A stretch of 64,000 bases of DNA from Amycolatopsis albispora (GCF_003312875.1 NZ_CP015163.1:1302001-1366000), one strand, 5' to 3'. Counted from the stretch's first letter, positions 1 to 8,728 are shown. Numbers and translations: made by a program. Notes: a model not told the origin generated them from the sequence alone.

Positions 1-126
1 CGACTCGCCGTCCACCCCGTGCCCGCGCAGCTCGTCCAGCAGCTGTTTCGCGATCAGCTCCGTGCTCGACGGCGCGGGGGACGGCTTGAGGCTGCAGGTC
101 AGTGCCACTGCTCGCAATGCGGTCAT
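1..126 (-). CDS. NAD(P)H-dependent FMN reductase / flavodoxin-like protein, N-terminus only
   Basis: The gene runs off the left edge of the window; only the first 42 codons from the ATG at 126 are present. The start contains an ALTCSLKPSP-type strand and phosphate-loop segment followed by a helix, which resembles the FMN-phosphate binding start of flavodoxin-like NAD(P)H-dependent reductases. Members of that family transfer electrons from NAD(P)H to FMN or quinones in the cytoplasm. The gene diverges from the short-chain dehydrogenase at 169. Assignment rests on this short segment only. Confidence 0.55.
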   Translation of the reverse strand, partial: MTALRAVALTCSLKPSPAPSSTELIAKQLLDELRGHGVDGES

Positions 127-134
127 TTCCGCCG

Positions 135-159
135 GTTACCCCGCCGGGCGGCCGGGTAA
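135..159 (+). promoter_or_regulatory. SigF/SigB-type promoter for the SDR gene, inside an inverted repeat
   Basis: GTTA at 135-138 and GGGTAA at 154-159 are separated by 15 bases, close to the GTTT-N15-GGGTAT pattern used by SigF/SigB-group sigma factors. The site lies 10 bases before the ATG at 169. It is embedded in an inverted repeat with 10-bp arms CCGGTTACCC (132-141) and GGGTAACCGG (154-163). The sigma factor assignment is inference. Confidence 0.45.
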
Positions 160-168
160 CCGGCGCGC

Positions 169-1026
169 ATGAGCGAGAACCACAACCAGCCCCCACAGGG
201 CCAGCGCCCACCCGGCGACACCGGCGACATGCGGCCGGAGCCGCGGGACGAGATGTCCGACTACCAGGGCCGCGACCTGCTGGCCGGGCGCCGCGCGCTG
301 ATCACCGGCGGCGACTCCGGCATCGGCCGCGCGGTCGCGGTGGCCTTCGCCAAGGAGGGCGCCGACGTCGCGATCGCCTACCTGGAAGAGCACGAGGACG
401 CGAAGCACACCGCGGAACTCGTGCGTGCCGAAGGCCGTCGCTGCGAGCTGTTCCCGGGCGACCTCGCCGACCGCGCGCACTGCGCCGACGTGGTGAAGCG
501 GACCGTGGAAGCCTTGGGCGGCTTGAACATCCTGGTGAACAACGTGGCCACCCAGTGGCCGGTCGACTCGCCGGAGGAACTCACCGAAGAGCAGTGGATG
601 CGCACCTTCGACGTGAACATCCACAGCTACTTCCGGGTGACCGCCGCCGCCCTGCCGCACCTGGGCGATGGCGACGTCATCATCAACAGCGGCTCGGTCA
701 ACGGCCTGCGGGGCAACAAGTCCCTCATCGACTACTCGGCCACCAAGGGTGCCGTGCACGCCTGGACCTATTCGATGGCGCAGGCACTGGCGGACAAGGG
801 GATCCGGATCAACTGCGTGGCGCCGGGTCCGGTGTGGACACCGCTGATCCCGGCCACCTTCGACGAGGAAAAGGTCGCGCAGTTCGGCCAGCAGGTGCCC
901 TACCAGCGGGCCGCGCAGCCGGACGAGATCGCGCCGTCCTATGTGTTCTTCGCGTCGAACCGGCTGTCCTCGTACTACACCGGGGAGGTGCTCGCCCCGC
1001 TCGGCGGCGAGACCACCCCCGGCTGA
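169..1026 (+). CDS. SDR family oxidoreductase, YghA / general stress protein 39 type
   Basis: A 285-residue classical-extended short-chain dehydrogenase, probably cytoplasmic and NAD(P)-dependent. A polar N-terminal extension of about 40 residues precedes the TGGDSGIGR nucleotide-binding motif (residues 46-54), and the catalytic YxxxK motif is YSATK (Tyr189, Lys193). This layout, including the N-terminal tail, is typical of the GSP39/YghA subgroup, which is often stress induced. The physiological substrate is not known. The ATG at 169 is chosen because it follows the SigF-like promoter closely and gives the usual family length. Confidence 0.9.
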   Translation: MSENHNQPPQGQRPPGDTGDMRPEPRDEMSDYQGRDLLAGRRALITGGDSGIGRAVAVAFAKEGADVAIAYLEEHEDAKHTAELVRAEGRRCELFPGDLADRAHCADVVKRTVEALGGLNILVNNVATQWPVDSPEELTEEQWMRTFDVNIHSYFRVTAAALPHLGDGDVIINSGSVNGLRGNKSLIDYSATKGAVHAWTYSMAQALADKGIRINCVAPGPVWTPLIPATFDEEKVAQFGQQVPYQRAAQPDEIAPSYVFFASNRLSSYYTGEVLAPLGGETTPG

Positions 1027-1032
1027 GCACCC

Positions 1033-1431
1033 TCAGGTGCGGGCCGCCGCGCGGGTCCGGCCGGCGAACCACATCGCCAGCCCGGCCAGCGCGGTGAGCC
1101 CGTGCAGCCAGTTGCTCGCCCAGTTCACGTTCACCACGTTGCCGGGCGTGTCCGCGGTGCTGGCCAGTATTCCGAACGCGGTCAGGCCGGTGAACGCCAC
1201 AAAAAGCGCCATGCCGTAGATCCGCGCCCCGGTCACCCTGGTCGCCGCGGCCAGGCCGAGCACGCCGACCGCCACGTGCACCACGTTCTGCAGCGCGCTC
1301 ACGCTGAAGATCCAGACCGCGTTGTCGTGCACGGGCCCCACCTGCCCGGGGTGCTCGGCCACGGTGAAGCCGAGCACGCCGAGCAGCAGGTAACCCAGGC
1401 CCAGCACCAGTGCCGCTATCCGGACTGCCAT
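1033..1431 (-). CDS. DUF4383 domain membrane protein
   Basis: A 132-residue integral membrane protein with four predicted hydrophobic helices. The hydrophobic start, the central VHDNAVWIFSVSALQNVVH segment and the NWLHGLTALAG segment match the DUF4383 family, which is common in actinobacteria and has no established function. It follows the small gene at 1436-1693 by 4 bases on the same strand, so the two are probably co-transcribed. Its 3' end nearly abuts the convergent SDR gene. Confidence 0.85.
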   Translation of the reverse strand: MAVRIAALVLGLGYLLLGVLGFTVAEHPGQVGPVHDNAVWIFSVSALQNVVHVAVGVLGLAAATRVTGARIYGMALFVAFTGLTAFGILASTADTPGNVVNVNWASNWLHGLTALAGLAMWFAGRTRAAART

Positions 1432-1435
1432 GGCC

Positions 1436-1693
1436 TCACACCACCGGGCTCAGGCCGCGGCCCACGGCCGAGGCGAGGAAGCACCAGCCGCGCGACACCG
1501 ACAGGCACGGCAGATGCCGCTCCCGCAACCGCTTCAGCGCGCCGGCCGGCGCGTTCTGGTCGACCACCGCGCACGCGGCTTCGTCAAGGTCGTCGGCGCT
1601 GTCCACCGCCTGCACGCCATGCCGGTCGCCCCACTCGGAAAGCTCCCGCAGCGCGGCCGACTTGCCCAGATAAACCACCTTGAGCGTGTCCAT
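1436..1693 (-). CDS. Small hypothetical protein
   Basis: An 85-residue soluble protein that I do not recognise. It begins MDTLKVVYLG and has an alternating strand/helix pattern with two cysteines, as in a small Rossmann-like or receiver-like fold, but no catalytic motif is visible. The ATG at 1693 is preferred over the GTG at 1702 because GGGGAG lies about 8 bases before it, whereas that same sequence would be too close to the GTG. A GTTT-N15-GGTTAC element upstream (1729-1753, minus strand) could be a weak SigF-type promoter. It probably heads an operon with the DUF4383 gene. Confidence 0.6.
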   Translation of the reverse strand: MDTLKVVYLGKSAALRELSEWGDRHGVQAVDSADDLDEAACAVVDQNAPAGALKRLRERHLPCLSVSRGWCFLASAVGRGLSPVV

Positions 1694-1770
1694 CGTTCTC
1701 ACTCCCCAACACCTTTGCTCATCAAGGGGTAACCGGCACGATCACGTCGAAACCCCTGATGAGCGCGGGG

Positions 1771-3795
1771 TCACACCAGATCGCGGGGAATGACCCGGTT
1801 CCAGTTCCTGGAGAACACGCGGTGGCCGTTCTCGTACCCGTCGAGCTCGGCGTGCAGCACGAACTCGGCAGGGGTGCAGGTCAGCACCGTGTGGGTTTCC
1901 GTGCGTGACTCCCAGTCACCACGGGCGAAGGTCATCGTCCAGGCGGTTTCGCCGCGGGCGGAGGAGAAGTCGTCGGCGAGCCAGCTGTAGCGCTCGTAGG
2001 CGCGCCTGCCCACGCGCAGGTCGATGTCCTCGAAGTAGTCCTCACCGCTGTCCTTGACGATCTCCAGCGCCGACTCGTAGTCCACCAGGTCCCGGCTGAC
2101 CGTCCACCGCTGTTCCCCGGGCCGCAGCTGGGTCACCGTCAGCGGCGGGGTGCCCTCCGGCTCGTCGAACGGGCGCAGCGGCAGCTCGTCGGGCTCGGCC
2201 ACCGGGCGCACCGGCAGCCGGATCGTGCTCGCCCCGGTGTAGACCCGCAGCCGGCCGCGGCACGGCGGCGGCCAGGCCAGCGGCCAGTACGAAGTGGACA
2301 GTGAAAGCCGGATGCGGTGGCCGGGCGGGAACGCCTGCGCCACCCCGTTCAACTCGATCGCCACCTGGTACCGGCGGCCCGGTTCGAGCGGTTCGGGGTG
2401 TTCGTGCCCGTCCCGGTGGGTCAGGTTCAGCAGGCCGTAGGTGACCCGGGTGGCCCGGCCGTCGGGATAGACGTCGGACAGCCGCGCGGCGACCATCGCC
2501 ACCGGCTCGCTCGCCTCGACCTCCAGCTCCACCAGGGGCGCGCCGAGGATTTCGCAGCGCTCGGTCAGCGGATCGGTCTCGAACACCAGCGAGCCGCCGT
2601 CCTCCTCGCGCTGGTCGTACGGCAGGTCCGGCGGCGCGTTGTAGGAGGCCCACTTGCCGGAGAACTGGCCGACCGACAGCGGGGACTCGATCTCCAGGCC
2701 ACGCTCGGCGACCTCTTCACCGGGACGGGCGATCCGGTGCGCGTCGAGCGAGTGCACCGACGGCGCGATGTGGGGTGACGGCCAGCTCGGCTCGCCGACC
2801 CAGCGGCCGGGCCGGGTCTCGTACGCCGTGGACGGCGGCACGCTGTCCTGCAGCCACACCCGCAGCATCGGCTCGTCCATCACGTCGTTTTCCTTGCCCG
2901 CCAGCCAGTGGTCCCACCAGCGGACCACCTCCTGGAGGTAACCGATGGCGGGTCCGGGCACGCCGAGGTGCGGGTACTTGTGCGACCACGGCCCGATCAG
3001 GCCCTTGCGCGGCACGTTGAGATTGCTCATCAGCCGGAACACGCCGTTGGAGTACCCGTCCGCCCAGCCGCTGGAGGCCAGCACCGGGCACTGCACGTCG
3101 CTGTAGTTCTCGCACACCGACGCGTGCCGCCAGTACTCGTCGCGACGCTGGTGCGAAAGCCAGTTCTCGATCCACAGCCCGCTGCCGTCCAGCCGCTCCA
3201 GCCACATGTCGCGCCAGCGGTCGCCGACCAGCGCCGGGTCCGGCGGCAGCGTCGAGTAGGCGAACATGGTCGATGCCTCGGCGAGGTTGTCCGAGAGCAG
3301 GCAGCCGCCCATGTAGTGCATGTCGTCGCCGTAGCGGTCATCGGTGAACGAGGAGATGACGATCGCCTTGAGACTCGGCGGTTTCCTGGCCGCCACCTGC
3401 AGCGCGGCGAACCCGCCCCACGAGATGCCCATCATGCCGGTGGCGCCGGTGCACCACGGCTGCCCGGCGATCCAGGCGAGCACCTCCTCGGCGTCGAGCT
3501 GTTCCTGTTCGAGGTATTCGTCGGTGAGCACCCCGTCCGACTCGCCGGACCCGCGGATGTCCACCCGCACGCAGGCGTAACCGTGCCCGGCGAGGTAGGG
3601 GTGGTGGATGGCGTCGCGGCCGGCGGTCAGATCCCGTTTGCGGTAGGGGATGTACTCCAGGATCCCGGGCACCGGCCGCTCGTCCGAATCGGCGGGGCGC
3701 CAGATCCGCGCGGCCAGGCGTTCACCTCCGGGCAGCGGGATCCAGACGTTCTCCTCCTCGATGATCTGCTTCGGCAATTGGGTCACCGTGCGCAT
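1771..3795 (-). CDS. CocE/NonD family alpha/beta hydrolase (S15 type)
   Basis: A 674-residue hydrolase of the X-Pro dipeptidyl-peptidase S15 / cocaine esterase family. The N-terminal alpha/beta hydrolase domain carries the nucleophile elbow GISWGG (Ser125) after the usual IPYRKRDLT region. The C-terminal half is the beta-jelly-roll found in CocE and S15 enzymes. Family members cleave acyl or peptide bonds; the substrate here cannot be read from sequence. The ATG at 3795 is chosen because homology starts there (MRTVTQLPK); the reading frame continues upstream only as antisense of the next gene. No signal peptide is visible, so it is probably cytoplasmic. Confidence 0.85.
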   Translation of the reverse strand: MRTVTQLPKQIIEEENVWIPLPGGERLAARIWRPADSDERPVPGILEYIPYRKRDLTAGRDAIHHPYLAGHGYACVRVDIRGSGESDGVLTDEYLEQEQLDAEEVLAWIAGQPWCTGATGMMGISWGGFAALQVAARKPPSLKAIVISSFTDDRYGDDMHYMGGCLLSDNLAEASTMFAYSTLPPDPALVGDRWRDMWLERLDGSGLWIENWLSHQRRDEYWRHASVCENYSDVQCPVLASSGWADGYSNGVFRLMSNLNVPRKGLIGPWSHKYPHLGVPGPAIGYLQEVVRWWDHWLAGKENDVMDEPMLRVWLQDSVPPSTAYETRPGRWVGEPSWPSPHIAPSVHSLDAHRIARPGEEVAERGLEIESPLSVGQFSGKWASYNAPPDLPYDQREEDGGSLVFETDPLTERCEILGAPLVELEVEASEPVAMVAARLSDVYPDGRATRVTYGLLNLTHRDGHEHPEPLEPGRRYQVAIELNGVAQAFPPGHRIRLSLSTSYWPLAWPPPCRGRLRVYTGASTIRLPVRPVAEPDELPLRPFDEPEGTPPLTVTQLRPGEQRWTVSRDLVDYESALEIVKDSGEDYFEDIDLRVGRRAYERYSWLADDFSSARGETAWTMTFARGDWESRTETHTVLTCTPAEFVLHAELDGYENGHRVFSRNWNRVIPRDLV

Positions 3796-3837
3796 CCTTC
3801 GACGGTAACGCCGGGTGCGGCCGGGCGCAGGGCGCGG

Positions 3838-3861
3838 GTTTGACTCCGCCGTCCGGGGTAT
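3838..3861 (+). promoter_or_regulatory. SigF/SigB-type promoter for the FAD/Rieske gene
   Basis: GTTT at 3838-3841 and GGGTAT at 3856-3861 are separated by 14 bases, a near-perfect match to the SigF/SigB consensus. The -10 element ends 9 bases before the ATG at 3871, so the leader is very short. This is one of the best matches of this type in the window. Confidence 0.6.
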
Positions 3862-3870
3862 CCCGATGGC

Positions 3871-5382
3871 ATGGACGCAGACGCTGCCCCGTTGCCCGTC
3901 CCGCTGTCGGTGTGGATGGACTCCGCCACCGGTCCCGATCGGAGCGGCACCGCGCTGCCCGGCGAGGTCGACGTGGTGGTGATCGGCGCCGGTATCGCGG
4001 GCCTGACCACCGCGTACGCGCTCGCCTGTGACGACCGGACGGTCCTGGTGCTCGACGCGGGCGCGGTCGGTGGTGGTGTTTCCGGGCACACCACCGCGAA
4101 GCTGTCCGCCCAGCACGCGGAGAAGTACGCCTCGCTGCGTGAGCACAAAGGACGCGAGGCGGCCGTGCAGTACGGCCACGACCAGAGCGCGGCGGTCGAC
4201 TGGGTCGAGCGCACCTCGCTGGCGCTGGGCATCGACTGCCAGTTCACCCGGACCGACAGCTACGTCTACACCACCGAAACCCGGCGGCTGACCGACCTTC
4301 GGGCCGAGGCCGCCGCGGCCGCCGATGCCGGGCTGCCCGCCGAATTTGTCGAACAGGTACCGCTCGACGTGCCCGCGGCCGGTGCGGTCCGCTTCGGTGA
4401 CCAGGCGCGCTTCCACCCGCGGCGCTGGCTGCTCGGGCTCGCCAAGGCGATCGAGGACCTGGGCGGGCAGGTCGCGGAGAACGCGCGGGTGGTCCGCGTG
4501 GACGAGCGCCCGGTGCCGGTGGTGCACACCGAACGCGGCCGCGTCCGCGCCGGTGATGTGGTGATCGCCACCCACTACCCGGTGCTGGACCGCGGGTTCT
4601 ACTTCGCCCGGCTGGACCCGGTGCGCGACCTGGTGGTGGCCGGGCCGGTCAGCGGCGGCACCGACGGCGTGTTCCTCGACGCCGACACCCACCATTCCGT
4701 GCGCTACCACGAACGCAACGGCGAGCGGATGGTCATCGTCGGCGGCGAGCACTACCGCACCGGCGAGGAGGTCGACGTCGAGGCGCGGTACACCCGGCTC
4801 GCCGAATGGGCCCTGCGGCACACCGGCCTGGAGCGGGTGACCCACCGCTGGTCCGCGCACGATCTGTCCACTCTGGACTCCGTGCCGTACGTCGGCCGGT
4901 ACCACCCGTTCTCCCGCCACCTGTGGGTGGCGACCGGGTTCGGGCAGTGGGGGATGAGCGGCGGTACCGCGGCCGGGCTGCTGCTGGCCGACCTGCTCGC
5001 CGACCGGGAGAACCCCGGTGCCTGGCTGTACGACCCGGAGCGCTTCGACCTGCGGTCCGGGATTTCCCTGGCGCGCAACAACTTCACCGTGGCCAGGCAT
5101 CTGGTCGGCGACCACCTCCGCGCGGTGGGCGCGGACGCCGAGTTCGCCACCCTGGGCATGGGCGAGGCGCGCGTGGCCACTTCGGGCGCATCGGTGATCG
5201 CCGCGTACCGCGACGACCACGGGGTGCTGCACCGCCGGAGCGCGCGCTGCACGCACCTCGGCTGCGTGGTCGCGTTCAACAACGCGGAGAAGACCTGGGA
5301 CTGCCCGTGCCACGCCTCGCGGTTCGGCGTGGACGGCTCGGTCATCCAGGGCCCCGCCACCCGGCCGCTCCCCGAGGCCTGA
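3871..5382 (+). CDS. FAD-dependent oxidoreductase with C-terminal Rieske [2Fe-2S] domain
   Basis: A 503-residue protein. An N-terminal DAO-type FAD domain carries VVVIGAGIAGLTTAY at about residues 33-48. The C-terminal Rieske domain has ligands Cys460-x-His462 and Cys478-x-x-His481 (CTHLGC and CPCH motifs). This glycine-oxidase-like plus Rieske architecture is common in actinobacteria and bacilli; substrate and partner are not established. There is no signal peptide. It is followed after 4 bases by the antiporter gene, so the two probably form an operon from the SigF-like promoter just upstream. Confidence 0.9.
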   Translation: MDADAAPLPVPLSVWMDSATGPDRSGTALPGEVDVVVIGAGIAGLTTAYALACDDRTVLVLDAGAVGGGVSGHTTAKLSAQHAEKYASLREHKGREAAVQYGHDQSAAVDWVERTSLALGIDCQFTRTDSYVYTTETRRLTDLRAEAAAAADAGLPAEFVEQVPLDVPAAGAVRFGDQARFHPRRWLLGLAKAIEDLGGQVAENARVVRVDERPVPVVHTERGRVRAGDVVIATHYPVLDRGFYFARLDPVRDLVVAGPVSGGTDGVFLDADTHHSVRYHERNGERMVIVGGEHYRTGEEVDVEARYTRLAEWALRHTGLERVTHRWSAHDLSTLDSVPYVGRYHPFSRHLWVATGFGQWGMSGGTAAGLLLADLLADRENPGAWLYDPERFDLRSGISLARNNFTVARHLVGDHLRAVGADAEFATLGMGEARVATSGASVIAAYRDDHGVLHRRSARCTHLGCVVAFNNAEKTWDCPCHASRFGVDGSVIQGPATRPLPEA

Positions 5383-5386
5383 GCCG

Positions 5387-6643
5387 GTGGAGCTGCTGCT
5401 GGGGGTGGCCGGACTGCTCGCGCTGAGCGCGGCCCTGCTGCCGAAGCTGACCAGCAACCGGCCGCTGTCCATGCCGCTGGTGTTGCTGCTGCTCGGCGTG
5501 GCGGTCGGCCTGCTGCCGCTGCCGGCGCCCTACGGTGAGGTCTGGGCGGATCCGGTGCCGCACCTCGGCGCGCTGCAGGTGGTCACCGAGGTCGGGCTGA
5601 TCGTCGCGCTGGTCGGGGCCGGGCTGAACAGCGAGCGCGTGCTCGGCTGGCGGTCGTGGAACTCCACCTGGCGGCTGCTGCTGGTCGCCATGCCGTTGTT
5701 CATCGGCGTGGTTTTCCTGCTGGGACAGTGGTTGCTGGCGCTTCCGGTGGCCGCGGCGCTGGCGCTGGCCGCCTCGCTGGCACCGACCGACCCGGTGCTG
5801 GCGTCCGAGGTGAGCGTGCCCGAACCGCACGCCGGCAACGAACTGGCCTCGGGCAACGAGGTGCGGTTCACGCTGACCACCGAGGCCGGGCTCAACGACG
5901 GCCTGACCATGCCGTTCGTGATGCTGGCCATCCTGCTCGCCGCCGGTGAGCTGCCGGGGCTCGGCGAACTCACCGTCGAGCTGCTGCTGCCGGTCCCGGT
6001 GGGCATCGCCATCGGCGTGGTGCTCGGGCTGCTGCTGGGCAGGCTGATCTTCCGCGCCGGTTCGGACCAGGTGCGGTTGTCGGAGTACTCGGACGGCATG
6101 GTGGTGCTGGCCATGGCGTTCCTGCCGTTCGCCGCCGCGGAACTGGTGCAGGGCAACGGGTTCCTCGCGGTGTTTGCGGCCGCGGTGACGTTGCGGGCGC
6201 GTGAGCGGTCGCACGGCTACCACGCGGTGCTGCACGAGTTCGGCGACCAGCTGGAACGGTTGTTCGTCGCGGTCGCGCTGCTCGGCTTGGGCGTGGCCAT
6301 CGGCGACGGGCTGTTGTCCGGCCTGCGCCCGCTCGAGTTCGTGCTCGCCGCGGTGGCCGTTTTTGTGGTGCGCCCGGTCACCGGCCTGCTTTCGCTGCTC
6401 GGCGCGCCACCGGGCAGGCGTGGCGCGGTGGCCATCTCGTTCTTCGGGGTGCGCGGCATCGGCACGCTGTTCTACCTGGTCTACGCGCTCGCGCACGGGG
6501 ACTTCCCGGTGCCGGACGTGCTGTGGCGGGTCGCCGCGCTGGCGGTGGCGCTGTCGGTGCTGGTGCACGGGATCACCGCGGAACCGGCGATGCGGCGGCT
6601 CGAACGCCTCGGCGCGCAGGGCAGGCGGGGCAAGCTCGCTTGA
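5387..6643 (+). CDS. Cation:proton antiporter (CPA1/NhaP-like)
   Basis: A 418-residue membrane protein with about 11-12 hydrophobic helices. It carries the TDPV motif (residues 134-137) and a conserved NDG motif with Asp171, the pair of features expected in the ion-binding core of CPA1 Na+(K+)/H+ exchangers. There is no large cytoplasmic C-terminal tail. The start is a GTG 4 bases after the Rieske gene, so the genes are likely translationally linked. Ion homeostasis during stress would fit the neighbourhood, but the transported ion cannot be told from sequence. Confidence 0.85.
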   Translation: MELLLGVAGLLALSAALLPKLTSNRPLSMPLVLLLLGVAVGLLPLPAPYGEVWADPVPHLGALQVVTEVGLIVALVGAGLNSERVLGWRSWNSTWRLLLVAMPLFIGVVFLLGQWLLALPVAAALALAASLAPTDPVLASEVSVPEPHAGNELASGNEVRFTLTTEAGLNDGLTMPFVMLAILLAAGELPGLGELTVELLLPVPVGIAIGVVLGLLLGRLIFRAGSDQVRLSEYSDGMVVLAMAFLPFAAAELVQGNGFLAVFAAAVTLRARERSHGYHAVLHEFGDQLERLFVAVALLGLGVAIGDGLLSGLRPLEFVLAAVAVFVVRPVTGLLSLLGAPPGRRGAVAISFFGVRGIGTLFYLVYALAHGDFPVPDVLWRVAALAVALSVLVHGITAEPAMRRLERLGAQGRRGKLA

Positions 6644-6675
6644 CACTCGCGGACGGGCGTCACGAGGATGACGCC

Positions 6676-7388
6676 GTGCGCACCGCGATCGTCACCGGAA
6701 GTTCCCGCGGCATCGGCCGCGCCATCGCCGAACGGCTCGCCGCGGACGGCGCGCGGGTGGTGGTCAACTACCGCCGGGACGGCGAAGCCGCGGCCAAGGT
6801 GGTCAGGGCGATCGAAGAACGCGGTGGTGAAGCGATCGCGGTGCGGGCCGACGCCGGAGAGCTGGCCCAGCTGCGGCGCCTGTTCGACGCCGCCGGTGAG
6901 GTCGACGTGGTGGTCAGCAACGTCGGTGTCGCGCGGTTCGGCCCGCTCGCCGAAGTCACCGACGAGCAGTACGACTTCCTCTTCGACACCAACACGCGGT
7001 CCACTTTCTACGCCCTGCGGGAGGCCGCGCGCCGGGTGCGCGACCACGGGCGGATCGTGGTGGTGTCCAGTGCCGTCGTGGTGACCAACCGCCCGGGGAC
7101 CGCGCTCTACGCGGCCACCAAGGCGGCGGGGACCAGCTGGTGAAGGTCGCGGCGAAGGAACTGGGCCCGCGCGGGATCACGGTGAACAGCGTGCTGCCGG
7201 GCGCGGTCAACACCGACGCGCTCGCCGCCGACGGGCCGCCCGGCGTGGTGGAGCGGACCATCGCGCAGGTGCCGCTGGGCCGCATCGCCGAACCCTCGGA
7301 CATCGCGGACGTGGTCGGCTTCCTGGCCTCCCACGAAGGCCGGTGGATCACCGGGCAGACCATCCACGCGGGCGGCGGCCAGTTCTAG
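6676..7388 (+). pseudogene. SDR family oxidoreductase broken by a one-base deletion
   Basis: A short-chain dehydrogenase of about 237 codons if read through. The 5' part (GTG at 6676) has VTGSSRGIGR and the active-site YAATK, then runs into a TGA at 7141-7143. Homology continues at once in the next frame (VKVAAKELGPRGITVN through HAGGGQF, ending 7388). Adding one base near 7127, where the sequence reads gcggcggggaccag, restores a typical AAxDQLVKVAAKELG stretch. This is either a genuine recent pseudogene or a sequencing indel in a G-rich run. It lies 32 bases after the antiporter gene, on the same strand. Confidence 0.8.
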
Positions 7389-7402
7389 GCCGCCACCGCC
7401 CA

Positions 7403-8191
7403 TTAAGGATCCGCGAGGAGCTTTCCCCGCAAGCGTTCCAGCGTCTGCGACAGCAGGCGCGAGACGTGCATCTGCGAGATGCCGAGCCGGTCGGCGATCT
7501 GCGTCTGCGTCATGTTGCCGAAGAACCGCAGCTTCAGGATCGTCCGCTCACGTTCCGGCAACTCCGCCAGCAACGGCCGCAGCGCCGCGTGGTTCTCCAC
7601 CGCGTCGAGATCGGAATCCTCCTCGCCGAGGGTTTCGGCCAGCGGCAGCCGTTCACCGTCCGGGCTGATCGGCTTGTCCACCGACACCGCCTGGTAGGCG
7701 TTGCCCGCGATCAGCCCCTCGCGCACCTCTTCCGGATCCATGCCCAGGTTCTCGGCGATCTCGGTCGGCGTCGGCGCGCGGCCGAGGATCTGCGCGAGTT
7801 CGCCGGTGGCATGGCTGATCTGCAGGTGCAGTTCCTTGAGCCGCCGCGGCACGCGGACCGACCAGCTGCTGTCGCGGAAGTACCGCCGGACCTCGCCCAT
7901 CACCGTCGGCACGGCGAAGGACAGGAACTCCGAGCCGCGCTCGGCGTCGTAGCGGTCCACCGCGTTGATCAGCCCGAGCCGGGCGACCTGCAGCAGGTCG
8001 TCGAAGGTTTCCCCGCGGCCGGCGAACCGGCGCGCGATGTGCTCGGCCACCGGCAGGTACTCGGTCACCAGCCGGTCCCGCAGCTCGGACCGGCGCGGGT
8101 CGCCCTCCGGCAGCGAGGCCAGTTCGGCCAGCAGCGGCACGCAGTGCGCGTACTGGTCGCTCCTGGCCTTGGACGCGGAATCCTTGCTCAC
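7403..8191 (-). CDS. RNA polymerase sigma factor of the SigF/SigB/SigG group
   Basis: A 262-residue alternative sigma factor. Region 2 includes FDDLLQVARLGLINAVDRYD, a segment that binds core enzyme and the -10 element. Region 3 follows, and region 4 ends with a helix-turn-helix (NMTQTQIADRLGISQMHVSRLL) that reads the -35 element. Length and sequence fit the stress and development sigma factors SigF/SigB. The GTG start at 8191 overlaps the stop of the upstream anti-sigma gene as GTGA, so translation is probably coupled. I infer that it reads the GTTT-N14-16-GGGTAN promoters around it. Confidence 0.9.
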   Translation of the reverse strand: MSKDSASKARSDQYAHCVPLLAELASLPEGDPRRSELRDRLVTEYLPVAEHIARRFAGRGETFDDLLQVARLGLINAVDRYDAERGSEFLSFAVPTVMGEVRRYFRDSSWSVRVPRRLKELHLQISHATGELAQILGRAPTPTEIAENLGMDPEEVREGLIAGNAYQAVSVDKPISPDGERLPLAETLGEEDSDLDAVENHAALRPLLAELPERERTILKLRFFGNMTQTQIADRLGISQMHVSRLLSQTLERLRGKLLADP

Positions 8192-8613
8192 GTCCGCTCC
8201 CTCCGCGCGGCCATCGCCAGGTCGATGGTCACCACGCGGCCGCCCTGCTCGGTCACCCGGTACGAGGCCGAATCGGTCACCGTCTTCACCACGTGCCAGC
8301 CGAACCCGTCGGTCTCGGGCACGGCCTGGTCCGCGGTCGGCGCGGCCACCGAAACCGCCAGCTCACCGGCCGAAAGCCGGTACCGGCAGCTGATGCTGGC
8401 CCCCACTTCGGCGTGGTGCACCAGCCAGGAGGCCACCTCGTCCACGGCGATCTTGAAGTCGGCGATGGAGTCGAGGTCGAAGTCCTCCTTGGTGGCCACC
8501 GCCTCGGCCAGCATCCGCAGCAGTGGCAGGTGCTCCAGCCTGGCGGGCACGCTGAGTTCGACGTGCTCGGTGAGCAGGGCGTCGATCTGCCCGCTCAGGT
8601 CAATCTCGGCCAT
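8188..8613 (-). CDS. Anti-sigma factor, RsbW-like histidine-kinase-type ATPase
   Basis: A 141-residue protein with a GHKL-like fold. It has an N-box-like helix (DFKIAVDEVASWLVHHAEVG) and a G-box-like FGWHVVKTVTD segment. RsbW-type proteins bind and silence SigF/SigB sigma factors and phosphorylate an anti-anti-sigma antagonist. The position directly before the sigma gene with a 4-base overlap supports that role. No anti-anti-sigma (STAS) gene is present nearby. The ATG at 8613 gives the usual family length; the frame upstream is not conserved. Confidence 0.8.
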   Translation of the reverse strand: MAEIDLSGQIDALLTEHVELSVPARLEHLPLLRMLAEAVATKEDFDLDSIADFKIAVDEVASWLVHHAEVGASISCRYRLSAGELAVSVAAPTADQAVPETDGFGWHVVKTVTDSASYRVTEQGGRVVTIDLAMAARRERT

Positions 8614-8657
8614 CGTCGTACTCCCCGTGGTGGATCGGCGTAACCATGACCGGTCGA

Positions 8658-8682
8658 GTACCCGCGCCGGGCCGTGGCACAC
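8658..8682 (-). promoter_or_regulatory. SigF/SigB-type promoter of the anti-sigma/sigma operon
   Basis: On the minus strand GTGT (8679-8682) and GGGTAC (8658-8663) are 15 bases apart, about 45 bases before the anti-sigma start. This would make the sigma factor autoregulated, as is usual for SigF/SigB operons. The match is good but not perfect. Confidence 0.45.
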
Positions 8683-8693
8683 ACGCGATTTCG

Positions 8694-8719
8694 GTGTAAC
8701 CCTCACCGCACCGGGGTAT
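8694..8719 (+). promoter_or_regulatory. SigF/SigB-type promoter for the Ppx/GppA gene
   Basis: GTGT at 8694-8697 and GGGTAT at 8714-8719 are separated by 16 bases. The -10 element ends 9 bases before the ATG at 8729. It is back to back with the anti-sigma promoter. Confidence 0.5.
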
Positions 8720-8728
8720 CCGGCACGG

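Noticed and set aside
3796-5472. A 1233-codon open frame on the minus strand that extends the CocE gene upstream across the FAD/Rieske gene
   Set aside because: The extension is antisense to a gene with clear FAD and Rieske motifs. Its sequence is low-complexity Arg/Val/His typical of high-GC shadow frames, and CocE homology starts at the ATG at 3795.
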